A DNA stretch of 64,000 nucleotides from Bacteroidota bacterium (lineage in GTDB: Bacteria > Bacteroidota > Bacteroidia > AKYH767-A > 2013-40CM-41-45): positions 30,745 through 94,744 of the forward strand of contig SHNE01000048.1 in assembly GCA_004295015.1 (NCBI GenBank), given 5' to 3'. Made by a program: the position numbers and the translations under genes. The notes below the pieces were generated by a model that ran no database searches, was not told where the DNA came from, and worked only from the letters and a program-made list of their open reading frames with translations. Positions within the stretch are counted from its first letter, which is position 1. Every line of letters begins with the position of its first letter. Shown in pieces: positions 1-9,203 of this stretch.

Positions 1-1293
1 ATCAAAACCGTTTCTACAGAGTCCGGATTAACGATGGATTCGTTGGAGTTTAATAAATTTTCCGACTTTCTTTCAACTAACTATCCGCTCATTGATTCAA
101 TGTTGGAAAGGGTGGTCGTTAACAAGTATAGTTCATTATACATTTGGAAAGGCAGCAACCCTGCGCTCAAGCCGGTAATACTCATGGCTCATTTAGATGT
201 TGTCCCTGTACTTGAGACCGAATTGAAGGATTGGACCCATCCTCCTTTCGATGGAAAAATTGTTGATGATACCCTGTGGGGAAGAGGAGCAATTGATGAT
301 AAGATTGGGCTTATCGGAATTATGGAAGCTGTAGAAGGGCTCTTAGAAAGGGGTTTCATTCCTGGCAGAACAATGTATATCGCATTTGGTCATGATGAAG
401 AGATTGGTGGTCAAAATGGTGCCGCAGCCATCGCATCCTATCTTAAGGAGAAAGGTGTGAATGCCGAGTTTGTATTGGACGAAGGCGGCTCTATAGTCCA
501 AAGAATGGTTCCCGGTATAGAAAAGGATGTCGCCTTGATTGGTGTTTCAGAGAAAGGATTTGTATCATTGGAGTTGATGGTTGACATGGAAGGCGGGCAT
601 TCTTCAATGCCCAATAGCGAAACATCTATAGACATTATTGCAAAGGCAATTAATAAACTCCGGTCGAATCAATTCCCGGCAAAATTATGTCCGGCACTTG
701 AAGGATTTATTGATGAGCTTGGTCCTGAAATGCCTGCATTGAATAAGTTTGTCTTTGCCAATCGTTTCATCTTCGAACCGCTGATACTGGATATCTACGA
801 AGGCAGCGCAGCAGGAAACGCATTAGTACGCACAACTTTGGTGCCTACAATTTTTAATAGCGGTGTAAAAGATAATGTCATACCCCGGTTGGCAAAAGCA
901 ACAATTAATATTAGAATCTTACCGGGCTCATCGATTGATGAAGTAATTAACGAGGTGAAAGGAATTATTGACGATGAACGCATACGCACTAATAAAAATG
1001 ATTTCTATTCTGAACCTTCGAAAACTTCCACAACTATTTCAGCGGGATATAGAATATTAAATACCTCTATTCTTGAAGTGTTCCCTGAAGTATTAACAGC
1101 GCCGAATCTTGTGATTGGAGCAACAGACAGCAGACATTTTGAGAGTATATCTGCTGACATTTATCGCTTTTTACCGATCTATATTAATCCCGAAAATATA
1201 AAAACATTTCATGGTATAAATGAGCGAATTGCTAAAAGGGATTTCAATTCCGCAGTCCGGTTTTATTCCCGACTAATCCAAAATTGTAATTAA
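1..1293 (+). CDS. M20-family metallopeptidase (PM20D1/CPS1-like), 5' end outside window
   Basis: This is a zinc-dependent M20 amidohydrolase that cleaves amide bonds of peptides or N-acyl amino acids. The frame is open from base 1, and the residues before the first ATG (base 34) read IKTVSTESG, which matches the 'I.TVS' start of M20 catalytic domains. The gene therefore begins upstream of the window and the ATG at 34 is internal. Numbered from that ATG, metal-ligand motifs are HLDVVP (H53, D55), WGRGAIDDK (D88/D89), the general-base pair GHDEEIGG (E122/E123), and GATDSRHF plus FHGINER near the C-terminus. A dimerisation lid lies between about residues 180 and 290. The exact substrate cannot be read from sequence. 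The 96 bp after the stop are A+T-rich and without a clear terminator. Confidence 0.9.
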   Translation: MKTVSTESGLTMDSLEFNKFSDFLSTNYPLIDSMLERVVVNKYSSLYIWKGSNPALKPVILMAHLDVVPVLETELKDWTHPPFDGKIVDDTLWGRGAIDDKIGLIGIMEAVEGLLERGFIPGRTMYIAFGHDEEIGGQNGAAAIASYLKEKGVNAEFVLDEGGSIVQRMVPGIEKDVALIGVSEKGFVSLELMVDMEGGHSSMPNSETSIDIIAKAINKLRSNQFPAKLCPALEGFIDELGPEMPALNKFVFANRFIFEPLILDIYEGSAAGNALVRTTLVPTIFNSGVKDNVIPRLAKATINIRILPGSSIDEVINEVKGIIDDERIRTNKNDFYSEPSKTSTTISAGYRILNTSILEVFPEVLTAPNLVIGATDSRHFESISADIYRFLPIYINPENIKTFHGINERIAKRDFNSAVRFYSRLIQNCN

Positions 1294-1389
1294 TGGAGTT
1301 TTACATATATTTTAATGCCCCACTTATAAATACCGGAAAGTAAAAAAGAAAAACTTGATCATTAAAAATAATAGATAATACTAACACAA

Positions 1390-1815
1390 ATGCTACCTGA
1401 AGAAAGAATTTCAATTAGAGTGGAAACGGAAGTCATGGCGCCAATCACTAAGGTTTGGATGATTTGGAATGATCCGGCATACATCACCAAATGGTATAAC
1501 GCATCAGATGACTGGCATGCACCCTTTGCCGAAAATAATTTGAAAGTTGGCGATCAGTTTAAAATCAGAATGGCCGCCAAAGACGGCTCGGTAGAATTTG
1601 ATTTTATAGGCGTTTATACGCTTATTAAAGAGCACGAACAAATTGAATACAGGATTGAAGATGGCCGGAAGGTAAGTGTCTCCTTCGATGATTTGGGAAA
1701 ATCCACAAAAGTTATTGAAATATTTGAAGCGGAAAACGTTCATCCACCGGAGGTTCAAAAAGGTGGTTGGCAGGCAATATTAGATAGCTTTAAAAAATGT
1801 GTTGAATCAAATTAA
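1390..1815 (+). CDS. SRPBCC/AHSA1-like domain protein
   Basis: This 141-residue protein is a single START-like (SRPBCC) domain of the Aha1 C-terminal (AHSA1) type. The family folds around a hydrophobic cavity, and its bacterial members are mostly of unknown ligand. Supporting signs are the N-terminal strand RVETEVMAPITKVW, the 'W.DP.YITKWY' motif at about residues 25-36, the beta segment KVGDQFKIRM, and a long C-terminal helix beginning GGWQAILDSF that packs on the sheet. Length is normal for the family. It has no signal peptide and is predicted cytosolic. It converges with the helicase on the other strand, with only 24 bp between the stop codons. Specific function is unknown. Confidence 0.8.
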   Translation: MLPEERISIRVETEVMAPITKVWMIWNDPAYITKWYNASDDWHAPFAENNLKVGDQFKIRMAAKDGSVEFDFIGVYTLIKEHEQIEYRIEDGRKVSVSFDDLGKSTKVIEIFEAENVHPPEVQKGGWQAILDSFKKCVESN

Positions 1816-1839
1816 TCACAGGCTTATTAAAAAACTTGC

Positions 1840-3465
1840 CTATTCTTCGGAGCTGTTTTCTTCCTCATCTACCAAATCATCCTCCTTTGGAACATCGTTC
1901 TCCAAATCACTCAGGGCAGAAATATTCAGCTCAGGATGTTCATGTGATTTTCTGATCAAAGTAAATTTTAGTTTTCGTTTGTAATCGTCTTGCAGCCATT
2001 TTACATAGCTTTCACTTGTCTTACTTAAACAACGGGAATAAACCCGGACTCTGAATTCTATTTCTTCTTTTAACAAATCTGCAAGAACGAGTGCTTCTTC
2101 AATCTCATTACTGTTTGCGAGGCACATTGAAATATGTTGCTCCAGGGATCGTTCTATGACAACTTTCGGACGTTCATGTCTTGCGATGGCTTCCTGATGT
2201 TCGGTTTTAATATCCATGTCAATCGTCTCAGAATTCGGAAATCGATTGCGCAGTATTTCCGGCATTTCGTAACGGTAATTCCTCTCAATGTCTTCATCAC
2301 TTCGGATATCTGCAAGGTACAGTTCAGGATTTTTGAATATTCCCATCCAATCAACGGGAGCGTCCCAAAGTCCGAATCTGTTCAGATTATTTCCGAGGTC
2401 AATAACAAGAAAATCTTTTTTTGTTGATGTAACCCTCGAACCCCTGCCTATCATCTGAAAGTAGAGAGTAAGCGATTTAGTAGCCCGGTTTAAAATGATA
2501 CACTCAACTCCGGGTTCATCGAAACCTGTTGTCAGGATACTTACCGAAGTAAGAATAGCGTCCGGTTTTTCTTTAAACCATTGCAGGATTTCCTTTCTCT
2601 CTTTTGCAGTATGAGTATGGTCAAGATGTTTAATGTCAAATCCTGCATCCTGAAAAGTGGCATAAACATATTGGGAAGTAGCAATTCCGTTGTTAAATAT
2701 CAGAGTCTTTTTTCCAACACATTTTTCCTTATAAGCGCTTAGCAATTTATCTTGCATAGCATGGTTATTATAAAGTCGTTCTGAGGAACTAACTGTATAG
2801 TCTCCATTTCTTCCCACTTTTAGGGATGTCAGACCTACGTGATAATGGTAGGTGGTAGCTTTTGCCAGAAAACCTGTTTCGATGAGGTTTGAAATTGATT
2901 CACCAACAATCAATTCATCATAGTTATCCTTCATCCTTATATTAATATTCGAACTTAAAGGTGTAGCTGTAACTCCTAAGACAACTCCTTTTTCATAGAA
3001 CCTGAAAAGCTTTCCGAATGAGTTATAATGCGCCTCATCCACAATCATTAATCCGATATTGTCGAGACTCAGGATTTTGTCTCTTAAACGATTGTTGAGT
3101 GTTTCAACCATCGCGACAAAACACATATAGTCGTTGGGTACCGGCATTTCTTTCACCGCACTATTGATCACCTTATTGGAGACGCCAAATTCATCAAGCA
3201 TTTGGGATGTTTGTCCGCAAAGTTCAATTCGATGAGTAAGAATCAGGACTTTTTTACCGGTTGTTTGGATGTATCGTTTTGCTATCTCCGAAAAAATAAC
3301 CGTTTTTCCTCCTCCGGTAGGAAGCTGGTAAAGGAGATTATACCGGGCAGCATGGTCTTCAAGTCTCTTGAAAATTTCTTCAATAGCTCCATGCTGGTAT
3401 GCATAGAGTTGCTTTCCGTTTTTAGATTCAGAATCTGTGGCTGGGTTAAGTTGGTTCAAATTCAT
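1840..3465 (-). CDS. Superfamily 2 DEAD/DEAH-type helicase (RadD-like)
   Basis: This 541-residue SF2 helicase is an ATP-dependent nucleic-acid motor. The order of motifs is a Q-like YQHGAIEEI at about residue 23, Walker A PTGGGKT (49-55), a motif Ia region around LILTHRIEL, motif II DEAH (143-146), motif III TATPL, and motif VI QMIGRGSR around residue 345. The arrangement and length resemble RadD/YejH-type helicases involved in DNA repair, but the last 150 residues are less familiar, so the exact subfamily is inferred. The ATG lies 19 bp downstream of a minus-strand TATCTTTG (3485-3492), a match to the Bacteroidota -7 element. The gene appears to be monocistronic. Confidence 0.85.
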   Translation of the reverse strand: MNLNQLNPATDSESKNGKQLYAYQHGAIEEIFKRLEDHAARYNLLYQLPTGGGKTVIFSEIAKRYIQTTGKKVLILTHRIELCGQTSQMLDEFGVSNKVINSAVKEMPVPNDYMCFVAMVETLNNRLRDKILSLDNIGLMIVDEAHYNSFGKLFRFYEKGVVLGVTATPLSSNINIRMKDNYDELIVGESISNLIETGFLAKATTYHYHVGLTSLKVGRNGDYTVSSSERLYNNHAMQDKLLSAYKEKCVGKKTLIFNNGIATSQYVYATFQDAGFDIKHLDHTHTAKERKEILQWFKEKPDAILTSVSILTTGFDEPGVECIILNRATKSLTLYFQMIGRGSRVTSTKKDFLVIDLGNNLNRFGLWDAPVDWMGIFKNPELYLADIRSDEDIERNYRYEMPEILRNRFPNSETIDMDIKTEHQEAIARHERPKVVIERSLEQHISMCLANSNEIEEALVLADLLKEEIEFRVRVYSRCLSKTSESYVKWLQDDYKRKLKFTLIRKSHEHPELNISALSDLENDVPKEDDLVDEEENSSEE

Positions 3466-3600
3466 AGGGCAGTGTGCACTCCTGCAAAGATACAGGAATA
3501 ATACTCTGTCCTTCTATCCTTTTATGATTATTTTATATTCTAATAGATTGATTTTTATTTTGTCATGGTTACATTCATCTATCTCCCGCCTAAAATTTAG

Positions 3601-6600
3601 TTATGAAAGGATTAGCGGAACTGTAAGGCGTAAGGTCGTCCCTTTACCAGGGATTGATTTGACATCCAGTTTGCCATTCATCATCGAGGCTCTTTCCTTC
3701 ATTCCCAACAGTCCAAATGTCTTGTTTGTAAAACCATCTGAAATTTCAAAACCTTTTCCATTGTCTGAAATTATCAATTCCATATTGCCATTTTTTTGAT
3801 TTAATTGAGCAGACACATTGTTAGCACCTGCGTGCTTGACAACGTTAATCAGACTTTCCTGAAATATTCTAAAAATACCGATGGAAATTTTTGAATCAAG
3901 ATTTGGTTCGTCCATTGTAATATGAAAATCAAAATTGATATTTGTTCGTCGCTCAAATTCTTTAACCTGATGTTCCAGCGTTGCAAACAGGCCAATGTCA
4001 TCCAGTAAGGAAGGTCGTAGCTCAGAATTAATTCTTCTTACACTTGAAACTGAACTATCGATCAATTCTTTAATATCTTTAATCAGCTTTTGAGCTTTTT
4101 CATTATCTCCGATATATCCTGATAGCCTTGAAACATCTATCTTAATTGCAAGTAGCTGTTGACCAATTTCATCGTGTAATTCCCTTGATAATGCCAGTCT
4201 TTCTTCCTCTCTTATGTTTTGAAGGTGTGTGGTGAGCTGACGGAGTTGTATCGTGTATTCAGCAATTTTTTGTTGAGCTTTGATTTGATCGTCTATATCT
4301 TTATAAAATATTGAACACATTGGTTCTCCATCTATATCCATAATAGAAGTACTTACCAAAAGATTTACAATTTCTCCATCTTTCCTGATGTGCTTTGATT
4401 CAAATTGTAGATGTCTTTCTCTCAGGGTTTCGTCGAATCGTTCCAATCTTCCATCTGCTGATTTATTCAATTTTAAATCGTTAACTGTCATATTCAATAG
4501 TTCCTCTCTTGAATAACCGCTTGTCTGACAATAGGAAGGATTTACCTCAATGATTTTACCATTCCTGTCAGCCAGCATAAAACCATCCATCATCGTATTT
4601 ATTACTTGAGCATTTCGCTGGAGCGCTAATTGTTTTTCAAGCTCATACTTTTTAGATTCGGTGATGTCTTCGGCGTATCCATATTCGGTTAGATTTCCAT
4701 TAGCACTTTTAACCACATTTGCTTTAGCTTTAATCCATCTGATACTCCCATCCGGTTTGATAATGCGATAGCTAATAATATTGAAAAGCGTTGTTGAAAT
4801 ATTCTTGTGTGCAGCAATAACCTTTTGTTTATCTTCAGGATGAACAGATTCAATAAAGGATGATGGATTTCTATAAAGCTCAGTACCTTTTTTTCCCCAG
4901 ATAGTCTCATAAGATGGACTTATATACAGTGTTTGATGAGATTTGATATCGTTTACCCAGTACACCCCCGGGATGTTTTCTATTAAGTTCTGAAACTGAA
5001 GTTTTGAATTGTATAATTCAGTTTGCTCCTTTTTTCTTGCAGTTATATCCTTCGCAAATACAAGAATTTTATTTGGTTCAATTAATTTCGATGTTACTTC
5101 TACAAGAATAGGGTCACCTTTTTTCTTTTTTAGTAAGCGTTCAGATGTCGTTGTTAAACCTTGATTGACTTCCTCAAATTTGAATGGTACTTTTTCTATA
5201 TCTTTTTTATATACCAGATCGAATATTGATAAATTACTTAGCTCCTTAGATGTGTATCCTGACATTTTGCAAGTGCTACTGTTGACTGATTTAAAATTCC
5301 CTTTTTGATCAATAATAAATATGGCATCAGAGGCCTGCTCAACCAAGGTGCGGTATTTTTGTTCACTTTTAATTAGCTCTTTTTCTGCTTCAACACGTTT
5401 TGTATGATCAATGACAGTTCCCTGGAATTTTATTGCTTTCCCTTTCGAATTACAGATAACTTCTAACTCAACGGAAACATAGCGGATTTCTCCATTTCGG
5501 TGTTGAACTCTGTATTCCATACTTGCGTCCTTCTTTGTCCTTTCAATCTCTTTAACGAGTTTATTATGGTAAGCCCTATCATCAGGATGCAAACAATTTA
5601 TAACAGCCTGGTAGTTGATTTTAGTTCCCTTTTTAAGGCCATAAATTTCAAACATCCGATCTGACCAGAAGACCTCATCTTTTGTAATATCCCATTCCCA
5701 GAAACCAATTTTACCAATCCGTATAGCAGCTTCAGTTTTTTTTCTGAAACTGTTAATCTGAGCATCTGTTTTCTTTTTCTCAGTGATATCTCTGAAGTAG
5801 ATTGATAGCCCGGTCGGAGAAGGGTAGATGTGGTTTTCAAACCATTTGCCGAGTGGCGCATAAAATTCTTCCACAAATTTATACTTCTGTTCTCGCATCG
5901 ACTGTTTATACGCTTTATGAAAAATCTGAGCGTCTTTTGCATCGAATTCGGAACAAACATGCTTACCAATAACCGTTGCAGGATCTATATTGAATATTTG
6001 AGCTGCTTTTTTATTCATGTAAGTATATCGCCATTTTGTGTCAAGTGCTACAAATCCATCTGTGATTCTACTTAATGATGTTCGATAATTCTCTTCTGCT
6101 TTGCGTAAATTATTTTCTATGGTTAACTTTAAGGTTATATTTTCAGCTACCACCAAAAGCGAGTGTATTTTTTTCTTATCGGTAAATAGAGGGACGGTTT
6201 TATATAGATAGTCCTGATCATCTATTTTCATGTGAAAAGTTTGTGGATGTCCATTGAAAGTTTTATCATAGGCCTCAACAACTTTGTTCACGAATTTTTT
6301 GCCTAAACGCTTTAAGCTTTCCTGAACAGTCATTCCCATATAGGAATCCGGACACAAATTATTTTTATTGAATTCTTCTCCACCGGCATATTGAATGATG
6401 TAATTTGTGTCTACAATTGCAACATAGGATTTTGGGAAATTGTTAGTAACAATTCTTAACATCTCGTCACTGTTAATAGATTTTCCCGCTGCTGTTTTTT
6501 TATATTGAAAGGTGGTATATTTTGTCTTTAATGCAAGTTGGCCAAGAATATTTTTCAATACTGCTGGCAACAGGGCGAGATTTTTTTTCAGGATGTATTC

Positions 6601-7017
6601 TCTGATTCCTAATTTTAAACTTAATGAAAGAGCTTCCTCATTTATCTTATTCAATAATAGTATTATCGGTAAATTGTGTCTTGCCGTAATAGACCGTAGT
6701 TTGACATAATCTTTCAGCCCCGATTTTTGATCGACAATAATTAAATCTGATTTGAATTTTTTTACATGATTAGCCAAACTATCTAAATCATCAAAAGCAT
6801 GAAGTGTGAACTTCTTGTTCAGTTTGGATTTTACCTGATGTTCGTCCCCTTTTATGGAACTGAATAGAATAAGATTTAATTCATTAATCATCCGGATCAG
6901 ATTAGGATAAAAGAGTACGGAATTGTCTTTATAAAAATATACATAATTATAAATCCCATGTGTTTCTACAGTGATTATAAATGCCTGAAAAACAGCCATA
7001 AGCGTGATTTTAGACAT
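3601..7017 (-). CDS. Orphan multi-PAS sensor histidine kinase (HisKA_3 type) with N-terminal receiver-like domain
   Basis: This 1138-residue cytosolic sensor kinase has no transmembrane segment in its sensory part. Residues about 45-160 look like a degenerate response-regulator receiver (FKSDLIIVDQKSG, then GIREYILKKNL). Six PAS/PAC units follow at roughly 190-300, 310-420, 430-545, 555-670, 680-795 and 805-925. A short coiled coil leads to the HisKA_3 dimerisation box with ELHDEIGQ, where H948 is the expected phosphoacceptor, and to a HATPase_c domain with the N-box NVVKHA and the DNGKGF G-box. This kinase class normally pairs with LuxR-type regulators, but none lies next to it. A start at the internal ATG at about residue 43 is possible, because the first 40 residues match nothing I recognise. 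Confidence 0.88.
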   Translation of the reverse strand: MSKITLMAVFQAFIITVETHGIYNYVYFYKDNSVLFYPNLIRMINELNLILFSSIKGDEHQVKSKLNKKFTLHAFDDLDSLANHVKKFKSDLIIVDQKSGLKDYVKLRSITARHNLPIILLLNKINEEALSLSLKLGIREYILKKNLALLPAVLKNILGQLALKTKYTTFQYKKTAAGKSINSDEMLRIVTNNFPKSYVAIVDTNYIIQYAGGEEFNKNNLCPDSYMGMTVQESLKRLGKKFVNKVVEAYDKTFNGHPQTFHMKIDDQDYLYKTVPLFTDKKKIHSLLVVAENITLKLTIENNLRKAEENYRTSLSRITDGFVALDTKWRYTYMNKKAAQIFNIDPATVIGKHVCSEFDAKDAQIFHKAYKQSMREQKYKFVEEFYAPLGKWFENHIYPSPTGLSIYFRDITEKKKTDAQINSFRKKTEAAIRIGKIGFWEWDITKDEVFWSDRMFEIYGLKKGTKINYQAVINCLHPDDRAYHNKLVKEIERTKKDASMEYRVQHRNGEIRYVSVELEVICNSKGKAIKFQGTVIDHTKRVEAEKELIKSEQKYRTLVEQASDAIFIIDQKGNFKSVNSSTCKMSGYTSKELSNLSIFDLVYKKDIEKVPFKFEEVNQGLTTTSERLLKKKKGDPILVEVTSKLIEPNKILVFAKDITARKKEQTELYNSKLQFQNLIENIPGVYWVNDIKSHQTLYISPSYETIWGKKGTELYRNPSSFIESVHPEDKQKVIAAHKNISTTLFNIISYRIIKPDGSIRWIKAKANVVKSANGNLTEYGYAEDITESKKYELEKQLALQRNAQVINTMMDGFMLADRNGKIIEVNPSYCQTSGYSREELLNMTVNDLKLNKSADGRLERFDETLRERHLQFESKHIRKDGEIVNLLVSTSIMDIDGEPMCSIFYKDIDDQIKAQQKIAEYTIQLRQLTTHLQNIREEERLALSRELHDEIGQQLLAIKIDVSRLSGYIGDNEKAQKLIKDIKELIDSSVSSVRRINSELRPSLLDDIGLFATLEHQVKEFERRTNINFDFHITMDEPNLDSKISIGIFRIFQESLINVVKHAGANNVSAQLNQKNGNMELIISDNGKGFEISDGFTNKTFGLLGMKERASMMNGKLDVKSIPGKGTTLRLTVPLILS

Positions 7018-7042
7018 ATATGCTGTAAATCCTGGTTTATTT

Positions 7043-7050
7043 TAAATTTG
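7043..7050 (+). promoter_or_regulatory. Candidate -7 element upstream of the sigma-factor operon
   Basis: TAAATTTG followed by C matches the Bacteroidota -7 consensus TAnnTTTG. It lies about 140 bp upstream of the sigma-factor frame. I see no TTTG at the expected -33 distance, so support rests on one box only. Confidence 0.3.
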
Positions 7051-7192
7051 CAAGAGGACATTTGAAGAAGCTATAAAGGAATTTATTCAATTTAATCAGG
7101 GAATAGTTTATTGAGTTTGGCTCCCGGTGTTCTAATTAATCGGGAACCAGATTGCTTATACATTAGGTAAATTTTAAAATTCTGCCAGAGGG

Positions 7193-7771
7193 TTGGCAGA
7201 TTATTTTATCAAAGATTCATGCAGTATCTTGTCAGAAATATTTTCCGTGGAATTTAATCAGCTCTATACTTTGCATAAGGATATGGTATTTAATTTATCC
7301 TTGCAGTACGTGCAGAATGTTGAAGATGCTGAAGAAATTACGCAGGATGTTTTTCTTTCTATCCATCGGAATTTGGATAAGTTTAGGCAAGAAGCGGATT
7401 ATTCAACCTGGATTTACCGCATCGCTATCAATAAATCCCTTGATTTTATCAAAAGGAAAAAAAGAAAGAAGCGCTTCGCCTTTTTGACTTCCCTGTTTTA
7501 TGAAGATGGCAATGCAATTAAACATGACCATTCAGACTTCAGCCATCCCGGAGTTGCACTCGAACAAAAGGAATCAGTTGCCTCTTTGTTTAAGTTGATT
7601 AATGAACTGCCTGAAAAACAGAAAACCGTGTTAATATTATTAAAGATTGATGGCCGATCACAGAAAGAAGCAGCATTAATAATGAATTTGACAGAAAAAG
7701 CCATTGAGTCTTTGTTGCAAAGGGCTAAAAAGAATTTGGACATCAAGCTTGCTAAAACGAAGGATTTGTAA
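7193..7771 (+). CDS. ECF-type RNA polymerase sigma factor
   Basis: This sigma-70 family factor of the ECF group is at most 192 residues. It has region 2 (QNVEDAEEITQDVF, then STWIYRIAINKSLDFIKRK) and region 4 (LPEKQKTVLILLKIDGRSQKE, then the recognition helix TEKAIESLLQRAKKNL). There is no ATG ahead of region 2. The first in-frame ATG (7283) would remove the conserved LYTLHKDMV helix, so translation must begin at a non-ATG codon. Candidates are TTG 7193, TTG 7229 and GTG 7247, and the frame is closed by TAA at 7175. It is the first gene of a set with tight downstream spacing (7804, 8066, 8514, 9200), which suggests it controls its own metal-handling operon. Confidence 0.85.
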   Translation: MADYFIKDSCSILSEIFSVEFNQLYTLHKDMVFNLSLQYVQNVEDAEEITQDVFLSIHRNLDKFRQEADYSTWIYRIAINKSLDFIKRKKRKKRFAFLTSLFYEDGNAIKHDHSDFSHPGVALEQKESVASLFKLINELPEKQKTVLILLKIDGRSQKEAALIMNLTEKAIESLLQRAKKNLDIKLAKTKDL

Positions 7772-7803
7772 TTAACTATCGTCTAACCTCACAAACAAGA
7801 AGA

Positions 7804-8073
7804 ATGAAAATCGAAGAAAAATTGGATTTGTTGAGAACTATTCAAAAGGTTGAGGCTCCACCTTACCTCTTTACACGGATTGTGGCGAAAATTAAGAATG
7901 AACCGGAAGTAGAGGTTTCAACCGGCAAAATTACAGCTATTGGTCTCGCTTTATTTATATTGCTACTTGTCAATATTGCTATAATCAGCAATAATGTTAG
8001 CCGGAAGAATTCTCAAACCGGAATTGCCCAATCTTATGGCTTAAGTTCAACTAACTCGTTTTACCATGACTAA
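7804..8073 (+). CDS. Small single-TM protein, candidate anti-sigma partner
   Basis: This 89-residue protein has a cytosolic N-terminus of about 40 residues (helical, with VEAPPYLFTRIVAKI), one transmembrane helix at about residues 44-62 (ALFILLLVNIAII) and a short periplasmic tail. It lies 32 bp after the sigma factor and overlaps the next gene by 8 bp. Size, topology and position are those expected of a membrane anti-sigma factor in Bacteroidota ECF operons, but I recognise no zinc-binding anti-sigma (ZAS) Cys/His signature, so the role is inferred from context. Confidence 0.65.
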   Translation: MKIEEKLDLLRTIQKVEAPPYLFTRIVAKIKNEPEVEVSTGKITAIGLALFILLLVNIAIISNNVSRKNSQTGIAQSYGLSSTNSFYHD

Positions 8074-8512
8074 ATTAGCAGTTTCAAGAACCATAGCCAT
8101 AATCTTGTTGGTTCTAAATCTTAGTTTAATTTCACTTCTCCTCTTCAAAAAACCTCCACGTCCGGAAGGACCAAGGAATCTCATTATTGAAAGACTTGCC
8201 ATGGATGAAAATCAGGTATCAGCCTATGATGAATTAATTAAAATGCATCAGGATCAGATTCGATTAGCTGATTTGCAGATTATCAAGTTGAAAAAAACCT
8301 TGTATTCAACTTTGCATTCTGATTCCGTCGGTGATTTGAAAGATTCTTTAATCTATAAACTGGCAGATGCTCAATCCAAAATTGAAGAAATACATTACAA
8401 GCATTTTATCGACATCAAAAAACTCTGTAAGCCTGATCAAATTCCTCGGTTCGAACTCCTGACTCAGGATCTTGCAAATTATTTTTCACCCAAAGAGAGA
8501 AGGAGGAAATAG
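8066..8512 (+). CDS. CnrR/Spy-like periplasmic heavy-metal sensor protein
   Basis: This 148-residue protein has an N-terminal membrane anchor (residues about 7-27, TIAIILLVLNLSLISLLLF) and a periplasmic all-helical domain of the CpxP/Spy/CnrR kind. The C-terminal segment IEEIHYKHFIDIKKLCKPDQ resembles the family pattern in which a helix with His and a Cys precedes 'P.Q...F'. CnrR and related proteins sense metal in the periplasm and control an ECF sigma factor, which fits the sigma factor two genes upstream. Its start overlaps the previous stop by 8 bp. It ends in an Arg-rich KERRRK, whose codons create a perfect AGGAGG at 8501-8506, 7 bp before the next gene's TTG. Metal specificity cannot be told from sequence. 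Confidence 0.7.
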   Translation: MTKLAVSRTIAIILLVLNLSLISLLLFKKPPRPEGPRNLIIERLAMDENQVSAYDELIKMHQDQIRLADLQIIKLKKTLYSTLHSDSVGDLKDSLIYKLADAQSKIEEIHYKHFIDIKKLCKPDQIPRFELLTQDLANYFSPKERRRK

Positions 8513-8513
8513 A

Positions 8514-9203
8514 TTGAAGAAATTCTTGGTCTTTTGCGTTTTCTTGCTGAGCCTTTATTCATCTCATGGGCAAAATGATACTGTCCATTTTGAGATTAAT
8601 TTTACTTTCAACAAGGAGGATCTGCAATTGAATAAATATTATTTATTGAACGGAACCGACTCAGTAGAGATCAACACCTTGAAGTTTTATATTTCAGCTA
8701 TTTCACTCTTGCATAATGGTGAAACTGTGTGGAAGGAAGCCAACAGCTTTCATTTGATAGATGCTGAACTGAATAAAAGCACAAAGTTCGATCTTGCAGT
8801 CAAAGAGGGTGTCATTTACGATAAGTTTCGTTTTAATTTGGGGATTGATAGTCTGACGAATGTTTCCGGTGCCATGGGAAATGATCTTGATCCTTCAAAA
8901 AATATGTATTGGACCTGGCAGAGTGGATATATCAATTTTAAACTGGAAGGTCGCTCGAATGTTTGTTTGGCAAGGAAGAATGAATTTAAATTTCATTTAG
9001 GAGGATATCAGTTCCCCTATAATTGTATACAGCAAGTTGAATTCACTCTGCCCCAACCGGATCTCATTCATCTTCAAATCGACCTTGCTGAAATTATTTC
9101 TGAACTAAGATTCGGTGAACTGGACCATATTATGTCGCCATCTTTTTCTGCAATGGAATTGTCTTCAAGCATAGCAAAGAAAATTCGACTCCGGATACCA
9201 TGA
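8514..9203 (+). CDS. MbnP-like periplasmic copper-binding protein
   Basis: This 229-residue exported protein belongs to the MbnP family, periplasmic proteins found with methanobactin operons and also in many non-methanotrophs. In the characterised pair, the dihaem enzyme MbnH converts a tryptophan of MbnP to kynurenine, which helps to bind copper. It has a signal peptide (MKKFLVFCVFLLSL, cleavage near SSHG-Q), the family-typical N-terminal strand FEINFTFN, and the conserved block MYWTWQSGYI at 131-140, where W133 or W135 is the candidate modified residue, followed by FKLEG and FHLGGY. The TTG at 8514 is chosen because it gives a clean signal peptide and sits 7 bp after AGGAGG. It overlaps the next gene by ATGA (9200-9203). 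The modification is inferred from the family. Confidence 0.75.
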   Translation: MKKFLVFCVFLLSLYSSHGQNDTVHFEINFTFNKEDLQLNKYYLLNGTDSVEINTLKFYISAISLLHNGETVWKEANSFHLIDAELNKSTKFDLAVKEGVIYDKFRFNLGIDSLTNVSGAMGNDLDPSKNMYWTWQSGYINFKLEGRSNVCLARKNEFKFHLGGYQFPYNCIQQVEFTLPQPDLIHLQIDLAEIISELRFGELDHIMSPSFSAMELSSSIAKKIRLRIP

